DNA of 64,000 nt from JBJXHN01 sp046233135 (GTDB lineage: Bacteria; Pseudomonadota; Alphaproteobacteria; Rhodospirillales; Rhodospirillaceae): assembly GCA_046233135.1 (NCBI GenBank), contig JBJXHN010000004.1, positions 806,001 through 870,000 of the forward strand. The letters are read 5' to 3'. Below the pieces are notes generated by a model. That model saw only the letters and a program-made list of their open reading frames with translations. It was not told the origin of the DNA and did not search any database. Position 1 is the stretch's first letter. Every line of letters begins with the position of its first letter. Position numbers and translations under genes: made by a program. Positions 32,473-39,978 of the stretch are shown piece by piece.

Positions 32473-33268
32473 CCGGCAGCGCGCCTTTCAGGCCGCCGTG
32501 CTGGGCGGGCCGCAGTCACTCGCCGATTCCGCTCTGGCCATTCTGGGCAACGGTTTGACGGTGGAACAGCGGCTGTCGATCCATCGCAACAACACGGCGA
32601 TCCTGCTGGGCGAGACCCTGGCGGCCCATTACCCAGCGGTCTGCGGGCTGGTCGGAGAGGATTGCTTTACCGCTCTGGCCCGCGCCTATCTGGCCCTGCA
32701 TCCGCCGACGGCAGGGCACCTGATGGCCTATGGCACCGAATTTCCCGGCTTCCTGGACGCCCATGCTCTGGCCGCGACGCTGCCCTATCTGGCCGATGTG
32801 GCGCGGCTGGACTGGGCGACCCACGACGCCTATCACGCCGCCGATGCCGCCCCCTGCGATCCCGCCGCCCTGGCTGCGGTGCCGCCCGACCGGCTCGCCG
32901 GGTTGCGGCTGGAGCCGCTGCCATCGGTGCGCCTGCTGCGGTCCGGGTATCCGGTCGCGGCGATCCGCGCCATGAGCCTGCCCGACGCGCCGCCGGACGC
33001 TCCCGGGGTTGACCTGGACCGGGGTGGGGACTGCCTGCTGGTGACCCGCCCCGCCGCCGAGGTGCTGATCCTGACCCTGGCCCCCGGCGACTGGATCCTG
33101 GCCCGGGAACTGGCCGCCGGCGTGCCCCTGGGCGAGGCGGCGACCCTGGCCGAGGTCAGTGACGGCGATTTCGATCTGGGCACGGCCCTGGCGCGGCTGC
33201 TGGGTACCGGCGTCTTCGCCGGCTGGTCCGTCGGCGAAGACGGAGACGGGGTGGAGGGCAACCGATGA
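32456..33268 (+). CDS. bufC: DUF2063 partner protein of MNIO enzyme (BufC-like)
   Basis: A 270-residue protein. The N-terminal half is a DUF2063 domain (LLDRQRAFQAAVLG; LSIHRNNTAILLGETLAAHYPAVCGLVGEDCFTALARAYL), the winged-helix-like part annotated as putative DNA-binding but now seen as the leader-recognition partner of MNIO enzymes. The C-terminal half is a beta-rich domain with AAEVLILTLAPGDWILARELAAG. ATG 32456 is supported by GGAGG six bases upstream; ATG 32450 would be too close. It should deliver the precursor to the DUF692 enzyme. It ends overlapping the DoxX start (ATGA at 33265). Confidence 0.9.
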   Translation: MPSLLDRQRAFQAAVLGGPQSLADSALAILGNGLTVEQRLSIHRNNTAILLGETLAAHYPAVCGLVGEDCFTALARAYLALHPPTAGHLMAYGTEFPGFLDAHALAATLPYLADVARLDWATHDAYHAADAAPCDPAALAAVPPDRLAGLRLEPLPSVRLLRSGYPVAAIRAMSLPDAPPDAPGVDLDRGGDCLLVTRPAAEVLILTLAPGDWILARELAAGVPLGEAATLAEVSDGDFDLGTALARLLGTGVFAGWSVGEDGDGVEGNR

Positions 33269-33819
33269 CGGGCACGCGGATGGCGGAGACGGGGACGCGC
33301 TGGGCGGAAACGGCGATCGGCTTTGCCGGCCGCCTGCCCGACGACGCCCTGGCCCTGGTGGCCCGGGTCGCTGTGGCGCCGGTGTTCTGGCTGTCGGCGC
33401 AGACCAAGATTCTCAGCATGCCCGGGTTTTCCCTGCTGGGCCGCGAGGTGGGAATACCCGCCAGCCTCCCGCCGGTGCTGGCACCGCTGACCGTGGCGCT
33501 GTTCGAAAGCGAATATCAGGTGCCTCTGCTGCCCCCCGGCCTCGCCGCCTGGATGGCGACCACGGCCGAACTGCTGCTGCCCCTGCTGTTGCTGCTTGGT
33601 CTGGCCACGCGGCTGTCGGCCCTGGGTCTGCTGGGTATGACGGTGGTGATTCAGGTGTTCGTCTATCCGTCCCTGTGGAGCGATCACCTGCTGTGGGCAA
33701 TGCCGCTGCTGTTTCTGATCAGTCGGGGGCCGGGCCGGCTGTCGCTGGATCATCTTGTCCGGGTCAGAATGGGGACCGGGCTGCGGGACGGCGCAAGACC
33801 GGCCCCGGAGCAACCGTAA
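33265..33819 (+). CDS. DoxX family membrane protein of the bufferin cluster
   Basis: A 184-residue inner-membrane protein with four helices typical of DoxX (RVAVAPVFWLSAQTKIL; AAWMATTAELLLPLLLLLGLATRLSALGLLGMTVVIQVFVYP). DoxX proteins accompany DUF2282–DUF692–DUF2063 clusters in many proteobacteria. Its role in bufferin synthesis or redox balance is not established. ATGA overlap with the preceding stop implies coupled translation. The loop after helix 1 contains FSLLGREVGIPASLPPVLAPL, poorly conserved in general. Confidence 0.9.
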   Translation: MTGTRMAETGTRWAETAIGFAGRLPDDALALVARVAVAPVFWLSAQTKILSMPGFSLLGREVGIPASLPPVLAPLTVALFESEYQVPLLPPGLAAWMATTAELLLPLLLLLGLATRLSALGLLGMTVVIQVFVYPSLWSDHLLWAMPLLFLISRGPGRLSLDHLVRVRMGTGLRDGARPAPEQP

Positions 33820-33866
33820 TGGTCATGGCCGATGCCCCGTTTCATCCCCACATGGGACCCAGATCC

Positions 33867-34295
33867 CTAATCCGGGATCGGAATGCCGTAGCGGGCCAGA
33901 TGGGTGACCAGATCGCCGCCCTGCACCAGCCGGGACGGCGTCAGCACCACCGGCAACAGGTGGTGGGGACCGTCGGAAGCCTGGCGCGCCGCCTTGGAGG
34001 CCGCGGTACTGACCATCAGCGGGTCCGCGTCCTCGGTCAGCAGCACGGCAAGGTCCCAGGATACGCCGGCCCGGTCGCTGCCGATGGCTTTCGGGCCGAA
34101 CAGAACCACCAGGTCGACAAGTCCCGGCATGGCCTCGTCGAGCAGGCGCTTGAATTGACGGAGATGGGGGGTCTGGGCGTTGTCGAACCCCATGGCCGAA
34201 CGGGTCGCAGCGTCGGTCAGGCTCAGCGAGCCGCCGGGGCCGAAAGGAAGGGGCATCGTCAGGTCCGGCCGACTGGTTGGAGACGGAGTGGACAT
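33867..34295 (-). CDS. nucleotidyltransferase-like protein with degenerate motif
   Basis: A 142-residue protein. The segment VDLVVLFGPKAIGSDRAGVSWDLAVLLTED looks like the minimal nucleotidyltransferase signature (V-x-LFGS-x-A-x-G-x-x-SD-x-DL), but the first Ser is Pro and the metal-binding SD-x-D reads V-SWD-L, so catalysis is doubtful. The rest is alpha-beta with no other motif. ATG 34295 is supported by GAGGA just upstream. It sits between the bufferin cluster and msrP, antisense to both. Family call is tentative; function unknown. Confidence 0.55.
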   Translation of the reverse strand: MSTPSPTSRPDLTMPLPFGPGGSLSLTDAATRSAMGFDNAQTPHLRQFKRLLDEAMPGLVDLVVLFGPKAIGSDRAGVSWDLAVLLTEDADPLMVSTAASKAARQASDGPHHLLPVVLTPSRLVQGGDLVTHLARYGIPIPD

Positions 34296-34572
34296 GGTGT
34301 CCTCGTTGACAGAGACAGTGATCCCGAAGGAACGGGCCAATCTAACCTCGGTTGCGCGCCTGCCTCCTGCGGGCGCAACAAAAACCGGTCAAAGGCAAGG
34401 AGCCCGGGTTTTTCCATCCGGTAGAATGCACTCCTGGCACCCGGACAAGTCCCGTCGCCATGTCAGACTGCGGGACGTCCCGATAGGTGTCAGTGATGAC
34501 CGTCACACTTACGATATCCCTCGATGAAGCCAATCTCCATGGGGGATTGCCGTAAAGGAAAGGGTAGTTTTC

Positions 34573-35553
34573 ATGTTGATCCGCAATCGTCGCCCCTGGG
34601 CCTTGCGCGACTCCGATGTCACGCCCCATGGGGTCTATCTGAACCGCAGGGCCTGGATGACCGGGGCGGTGGCCGCCGGGGCGGCGCTGGCCCTGGGCGG
34701 GGGGCGGGGGGCCTACGCCGCCGCGCCGCCTGCGGCCGGTCCGGTCAATCCTCTCGCCGATGCCATGGCCGCCGCGACCGCCTGGCCTGGTGCCCCGGAC
34801 GAGGCCGTCACCGACAAGGGGGACGTGACCTCCTACAACAACTTCTATGAATTCGGCGCCGACAAGGGCGACCCCAAGCGCAACAGCCAGCGTTTCCAGC
34901 CCCTGCCCTGGACCGTGGAGGTGGGCGGCGAGGTGGCCAAGCCGGCGACCATCGGCTTCGAAGACCTGATCAAGCCGTCGCTGCTGGAAGAACGCATCTA
35001 CCGCCTGCGCTGTGTCGAGGCCTGGTCGATGGTCATCCCCTGGGTCGGCTTTCCGCTGAAGGCCCTGCTGGACCGGGTGGAACCGCTGTCCAGCGCTCGG
35101 TATGTGGCCTTCGAAACCGTCTTCCGACCCGATGAAATGCCCGGCCAGCGCACCGGCCTGCTTGACTGGCCCTACCGTGAGGGTTTGCGCCTGGACGAGG
35201 CCATGCACCCCTTGACCTTCATGGCCGTGGGGCTGTACGGCGAACCCCTGCCGGCGCAGAACGGCGCGCCCCTGCGGCTGGTGGTGCCATGGAAATACGG
35301 CTTCAAAAGCATCAAGTCGGTGGTGCGCCTGACCCTGACCAAGGAGGAGCCACCGGCCACCTGGAACATGGCCAATCCCCGGGAGTACGGCTTCTATTCC
35401 AACGTCAATCCGCAGGTGGACCACCCCCGCTGGTCCCAGGCACGGGAACGGCGGATCGGCGAGTTCCTGCGCCGGGAAACCCTGATGTTCAACGGCTACG
35501 CCGACGAGGTGGCGTCCCTGTATGCGGGCATGGATCTCGCGACGTTCTACTGA
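34573..35553 (+). CDS. msrP: protein-methionine-sulfoxide reductase catalytic subunit
   Basis: A 326-residue periplasmic molybdoenzyme (formerly YedY) that reduces methionine sulfoxide in envelope proteins. The Tat signal has the twin-arginine pair in LNRRAWMTG followed by a hydrophobic AVAAGAALALGGG. Mo-ligand Cys147 lies in YRLRCVEAWSMVIPWVGF. LVVPWKYGFKSIK, VNPQVDHPRW and a C-terminal FNGYADEV segment are typical. Length and order match MsrP. The partner msrQ starts 13 bases after its stop. In other bacteria msrPQ responds to chlorine or copper-linked oxidative stress; no regulator is adjacent here. Confidence 0.95.
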   Translation: MLIRNRRPWALRDSDVTPHGVYLNRRAWMTGAVAAGAALALGGGRGAYAAAPPAAGPVNPLADAMAAATAWPGAPDEAVTDKGDVTSYNNFYEFGADKGDPKRNSQRFQPLPWTVEVGGEVAKPATIGFEDLIKPSLLEERIYRLRCVEAWSMVIPWVGFPLKALLDRVEPLSSARYVAFETVFRPDEMPGQRTGLLDWPYREGLRLDEAMHPLTFMAVGLYGEPLPAQNGAPLRLVVPWKYGFKSIKSVVRLTLTKEEPPATWNMANPREYGFYSNVNPQVDHPRWSQARERRIGEFLRRETLMFNGYADEVASLYAGMDLATFY

Positions 35554-35566
35554 GCCGGAGCCGCCC

Positions 35567-36244
35567 ATGCATGCCGTTTCCGATGGCCCCCACCATGACA
35601 CCCAACCCCAGCCCCGTGCAAAGGGGCGCGGGCGGCGGTGGGAAGGGCCGTTGCTGTTTCTTGCCGGCTGCCTGCCCCTGGCCTGGCTGGCCGGGCTGGG
35701 GCTGACCGGCGGGCTGGGGGCCAATCCCATCGAGGCCGTGACCCGGGAGCTGGGGACCTATGGCCTGACCGGCCTGATGATCACCCTGGCGGCCACCCCC
35801 GCCAAACGGCTGTTCGGCTGGGGGGTGCTGCTGCGGCACCGGCGCATGGCGGGGTTGTTCGCCTTCTTCTATGTCTGCCTGCACGTGCTGTCCTATGTGG
35901 GGCTGGACCAGTTCTTCCACTGGCCGAGCATCTGGGCGGACATCGTCAAGCGGCTGTACATCACCCTGGGCATGGTCGCCGTGCTGATGCTGATCCCCCT
36001 GGCCGTCACCTCCACCGACCGCATGATCCGCCGGCTCGGCGGGCGGCGCTGGCGACGCCTGCACACCCTGATCTACCCTGCCGCCGTGCTCGGCGTCGTG
36101 CATTACTGGCTGATGATCAAGGCCGACTGGCGCACACCGGCGCTGTTCGCCCTGGTGCTCGGAGGGCTGCTGGGCGCGCGGGGGGTGCTGCGCCTGCGCC
36201 GCCGCAACGGGCGAAAGGGTGCCCATGTCCTCCCGCAGTCCTGA
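35567..36244 (+). CDS. msrQ: heme-containing membrane subunit for MsrP
   Basis: A 225-residue inner-membrane cytochrome b (formerly YedZ) that passes quinone-derived electrons to MsrP. It has about six helices with the ferric-reductase-like fold; heme-ligand histidines are probably in FFYVCLHVLSYVG and HTLIYPAAVLGVVHYW. ATG 35567 is used because the earlier in-frame start lies inside msrP. Its end overlaps the start of the following GNAT gene. The N-terminus MHAVSDGPHHD is His-rich and not seen in all members. Confidence 0.93.
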   Translation: MHAVSDGPHHDTQPQPRAKGRGRRWEGPLLFLAGCLPLAWLAGLGLTGGLGANPIEAVTRELGTYGLTGLMITLAATPAKRLFGWGVLLRHRRMAGLFAFFYVCLHVLSYVGLDQFFHWPSIWADIVKRLYITLGMVAVLMLIPLAVTSTDRMIRRLGGRRWRRLHTLIYPAAVLGVVHYWLMIKADWRTPALFALVLGGLLGARGVLRLRRRNGRKGAHVLPQS

Positions 36245-36752
36245 TCGGGTTCCTGACCGGGCCGGCACCGGCGACCTCATCGCCTTCGCCCGCCTGCCGG
36301 CAATCCCCCTGGCCGAGATCCTGGCCCATATGGCCGACCCCCGGGTCACCGTCCACATGCCGCTGGCGGCGGGGGCTTGGGATCCGGAGCGGTGTGCCGC
36401 CCTGGTGGCGGCCAAGGAAGCCTGCTGGCAGCGGGACGGTCTCGGCCATTGGGCGATCCTGCACCACGGAACCTATGCGGGCTGGGGCGGCTTTCAGAAG
36501 GAAGGCGACGACTGGGACTTCGGCCTGGTGCTGCGCCCGGCCTGCTTCGGGCTCGGCCCGGCGGTGATGCGCCGGGCGCTGGCCTTTGCCCGGGGCGACA
36601 GCCGCATTCCCCATGTCACCCTGTTGCTGCCCTTGTCGCGCGGGACTCCGCCGCCCCTGCGGCGGCTGGGTGCCCGCTGCCTGGGAACGGTCGATTACGG
36701 CGGCCACCGATTCCGCCAATATCGTCTGGAGACAGAAGGCGATCTTCCCTGA
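36225..36752 (+). CDS. GNAT-like acetyltransferase
   Basis: A 175-residue protein whose fold resembles GNAT acetyltransferases: WAILHHGTYAGWGGFQKEGDDWDFGLVLRP, then the CoA-binding-like LGPAVMRRALAFARG and a terminal DYGGHRFRQYRLE. The usual Q/RxxGxG/A pyrophosphate loop is replaced by FGLGPAV, still plausible. ATG 36225 overlaps msrQ by 20 bases, suggesting co-translation. Acceptor unknown. It might serve repair or modification linked to msrPQ, but this is only positional. Confidence 0.7.
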   Translation: MSSRSPDRVPDRAGTGDLIAFARLPAIPLAEILAHMADPRVTVHMPLAAGAWDPERCAALVAAKEACWQRDGLGHWAILHHGTYAGWGGFQKEGDDWDFGLVLRPACFGLGPAVMRRALAFARGDSRIPHVTLLLPLSRGTPPPLRRLGARCLGTVDYGGHRFRQYRLETEGDLP

Positions 36753-36980
36753 ATACCTCCGGTATCGTGGAAACGTTCCTTGGTCGATAAACCCAAGGTG
36801 TCCATTTTCATAACAAATCATGGTTTGGTGTGGACTTCAGAATAAAGACGGTGGGTCTGACGGCTATGTCCCCTTGTCGTTTGTATATCGTTCAGCGAGT
36901 ATGCGGCCTTGGGAATCGCCCTTCCCCCGGAAGGGGGAGGCGCTGTTTCCCGATAACGGAAAAAGGTCGACGAACAGGCG

Positions 36981-39488
36981 GTGGCTCAAGGGAACGAAGG
37001 AATGCGGGAAGTTCGGCTCGACGAGGCCGGCCGAGGGTTGGCCGGGCTGGTCGGTGATCTGGTGGAAGACCTTATAGCCGTCTGCCGCGAGGGAAAGATT
37101 GTCCACGTCAATGCTGCGGGTCGGGCCATGCTGGCCGGGACGGCGGCGGATGCCCGCATCGACGGCGAACCCCTGCGCCGCTTCATCAAGGCCGAGTTCC
37201 TGGATGTGGTGGACGACGGTCTTGACCTGCTTCTGTCCGAACCCTCGTTGCCGCTGATGATGGTGCGGGCCGACGGCGAGGCGTTCGAGGTGGAACTGAC
37301 CGCCCGGACCGCCGTCGACGAAACCGGTGCCCCCTTGATCGTGGTGCGCGGGCGCGACCTGAAGGATAAGGTGCGCGCCGTCAACGGGTTGGTGGCCAAC
37401 CACAAGCGTCTGGTGCGCGTGGTCGATCAGTCCCTGGACCTGATCTGCCTGATCAAGGGCGGGCTGATCACCTTCCTCAACCCCGCCGGAGCGGCCCTGT
37501 TGCAGGCCGATGCACCGGCCGACGTGCTTGGCAAGCCCCTGGCCGATCTGATGCACCCCGATTATGTGGCGCTGATGGCCGATGGTCTGGCCGATTTGGC
37601 CCGGGAACGGGAAATGGTGCCGATGCGGGTGAACGGCCTGAAGGGCCGGCGGATCGACGTGGAAATCCGCGTCTCCATCTTCCGCGCCGACGGTCAGGAC
37701 GCCTATATGGTCGAAGCCCGCGACATCACCCAACGCAAGCGCGCGGCCGAAGGCGTGCGCGAACGGGAGCAGCGGCTGGCCGGCATCCTCGGCCATGTGG
37801 GCGAGGGGATCTTCACCACCGGCAGTGACGGTCTGGTGCAGTCCTTCAACCTGGCCGCCGAGTCCATGTTCGGCTATCAGGCGGCGGTGGTGGTCGGCCA
37901 GCCGCCGGACCGTCTGGTGCCCGGGGCCACGGACCGCTTTCTGGCCAGCACCGTGCCGGTAGCCCCGCGCCGTCGCAAGAACGGCGTGGACGAACTGGGA
38001 CGCGAGGTGGAAATGACCGGGGTGCGGGCCGACGGCAGCACCTTTCCCATGACGGTCACCTGGACCCGCCTGCCCCAGGGCAAGGAGATGCTGCATATCG
38101 CCATCGTCCGCGATATCACCGAACGCAAGCGGGCAGAGGCCCGCGACTTGCGCTACCGCCAGGAGCTGGAAACCCGGGTGACCGAACGCACCCGCGAGCT
38201 GAACCAGGCCAAGCGCCAGAACGAATTGATCCTTAATGCCACCGGCGACGGCATCGTCGGCCTGGACCTGCGGGGCACCGTGATTTTTGCCAATCCGGCG
38301 GCGGCGCATATCCTGCACATGCCCCTGAACAGGTTGCACGGGGCGGAGTCCGGCGCGATTTTCCGGCTGCGGGCCGAGGACGGCAAGGACAAGCCGATGG
38401 CTCTGACCGCGGCGGAACTGCGCGACGGCATTCCCGCCGAATGGGTGATGCTGCGGGCGACTGGCGAGACCTTCCATACGGAAGTCGCCTGTACCCCGCT
38501 GGAAGATGCCGGACAGACCGTGGGCAGCGTGGTGGTCTTCCGCGACATCACGGAACGCCGCAACGTCCAGGCCCGGCTTCAGGTGGCCTATACGGTTTTC
38601 GATACCATCGGCGAGGGTCTGCTGGTCTGCGGTGCGGATTGGGGCGTGCGCATGGTCAACCCGGCCTTCACCCGGATCACCGGCATTCCGGCGGAAGACG
38701 CCGTGGCCGCCTCGGTCCGTAAGCTGCTGCTGGACGACAACCCGGTGTTCGAAGCGATGGTCGAAGGCCTGCGCTGGTCCCATCACTGGGAGCGGGAGTT
38801 CTGGCGCACCCGTCCCGACGGGCGGGACGTGGCCCTGCGGGTGGCGGTGACCGAGATCCGGGGCGGGCAGGAGCCGGGGTGCCACGCCATCGTCCTGACC
38901 GACGTCACCCAGCGCAAGCGCGACGAGGAACGGATCCGCTATCAGGCCAACTACGACGCCCTGACCGGTCTGCCCAACCGCTCGCTGTTCATGGACCGGC
39001 TGAACAGCGCGGTGGCCCAGGCCCTGCGGCTGGGGCGGGCGATGGCCCTGCTGTTCGTCGACCTGGACGGCTTCAAGGAAATCAACGACACCCTGGGGCA
39101 TGATGCCGGCGACCTGCTGCTCAAGGAAGTGGGCGCCCGGCTGGTGGCCTGTGCCCGCGACAGCGACACGGTGGCCCGCCTGGGCGGCGACGAGTTCACG
39201 GTGATCCTGACAGGCGTGTCCAGCGTGCAGGATGCGGTGCTGGTCGCCGAGCGGCTGCTCGACGCCCTGGCCCATCCCTTCGACCTGGAAGGGTCGGCAG
39301 GGCAGGTGTCGGCGAGCATCGGCATTGCCCTGGTGCCGACCCATGCCCTGGACACGGAAGAGGTGCTGAACCGCGCTGACCGGGCGATGTACAGCGCCAA
39401 ACAGGCCGGCAAGGCGGGCTGGCGGGTTTACGGCCAGGATGCGGGCTCCGTCGAAGCCCTGGCCGCCCGCACCGCCGCCGAAGGGTAG
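36981..39488 (+). CDS. multi-PAS diguanylate cyclase
   Basis: An 835-residue cytosolic sensor enzyme. Five PAS-like units follow one another at about residues 20–125, 145–252, 262–382, 412–535 and 545–655; four end in the PAC motif DITQRKR/DITERKR/DVTQRKR. A short coiled coil (RQELETRVTERTRELNQAKRQN) separates units three and four. The GGDEF domain covers ~660–820 with intact GGDEF and an I-site R-D-S-D five residues before it, so it is probably active and feedback-inhibited. No EAL domain and no transmembrane segment. GTG 36981 is the longest start; ATG 37002 is an alternative that would have AAGGA almost touching it. Ligands unknown. Confidence 0.9.
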   Translation: MAQGNEGMREVRLDEAGRGLAGLVGDLVEDLIAVCREGKIVHVNAAGRAMLAGTAADARIDGEPLRRFIKAEFLDVVDDGLDLLLSEPSLPLMMVRADGEAFEVELTARTAVDETGAPLIVVRGRDLKDKVRAVNGLVANHKRLVRVVDQSLDLICLIKGGLITFLNPAGAALLQADAPADVLGKPLADLMHPDYVALMADGLADLAREREMVPMRVNGLKGRRIDVEIRVSIFRADGQDAYMVEARDITQRKRAAEGVREREQRLAGILGHVGEGIFTTGSDGLVQSFNLAAESMFGYQAAVVVGQPPDRLVPGATDRFLASTVPVAPRRRKNGVDELGREVEMTGVRADGSTFPMTVTWTRLPQGKEMLHIAIVRDITERKRAEARDLRYRQELETRVTERTRELNQAKRQNELILNATGDGIVGLDLRGTVIFANPAAAHILHMPLNRLHGAESGAIFRLRAEDGKDKPMALTAAELRDGIPAEWVMLRATGETFHTEVACTPLEDAGQTVGSVVVFRDITERRNVQARLQVAYTVFDTIGEGLLVCGADWGVRMVNPAFTRITGIPAEDAVAASVRKLLLDDNPVFEAMVEGLRWSHHWEREFWRTRPDGRDVALRVAVTEIRGGQEPGCHAIVLTDVTQRKRDEERIRYQANYDALTGLPNRSLFMDRLNSAVAQALRLGRAMALLFVDLDGFKEINDTLGHDAGDLLLKEVGARLVACARDSDTVARLGGDEFTVILTGVSSVQDAVLVAERLLDALAHPFDLEGSAGQVSASIGIALVPTHALDTEEVLNRADRAMYSAKQAGKAGWRVYGQDAGSVEALAARTAAEG

Positions 39489-39554
39489 GGGGCGACGGGG
39501 GGCGGTCCGGCATCGATCCGGTGGTGATGGAGGACGCCCGTGGGTTTGGCCCCC

Positions 39555-39761
39555 TCAGCTTTTCGGTTCGGCCTTCGCCAGTCCATGCCGCACCAGAACC
39601 GCAGCGATGTCCCGGGTACCGTTCAGGAATCCCCGGGCCTCTGCCGTGCTGCCGCGCCAGTTCCAGCGGATCGGGGCCACCACCACCGCCTGATCCATCA
39701 GGGCTGCCGTCAGCAGATCGACGGCCAGCCGGGCCGTTGCCGGATCCTTCGGCGCCGACAC
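39555..39761 (-). CDS. small SNase-like fragment or hypothetical protein
   Basis: A 68-residue reading frame from GTG 39761. The end RGFLNGTRDIAAVLVRHGLAKAEPKS resembles the C-terminal helix region of thermonuclease-like domains (…D-x-A-x-x-LV-x-x-GLA), and DPATARLAVDLLTAAL fits the preceding part, but the catalytic N-terminal barrel of a nuclease is missing. There is no good ribosome-binding site. It may be a small conserved protein or the remnant of a truncated gene. It is antisense to the flow of the diguanylate cyclase and divergent from tkt. Confidence 0.4.
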   Translation of the reverse strand: MSAPKDPATARLAVDLLTAALMDQAVVVAPIRWNWRGSTAEARGFLNGTRDIAAVLVRHGLAKAEPKS

Positions 39762-39978
39762 GCCCCACAAACGGAGGGGGTGAAATCGGCAAGCCCATTT
39801 GGCCGATTGCCGGGGCGGACGCTAGGCCGGGCTTGCAATTCGGGCGGTTTTGTCCGAAAAGGCGCCCCAAAGGGGTCTTGCCGGCCCCGGGACGTAGCGC
39901 CGGACCGCCCGTGTGCGGGGATGGTCCGGTCTGTCGCTTTTCGCCGCAGTCCGCGCACCCTTTCGGAGATCGCCGTCA

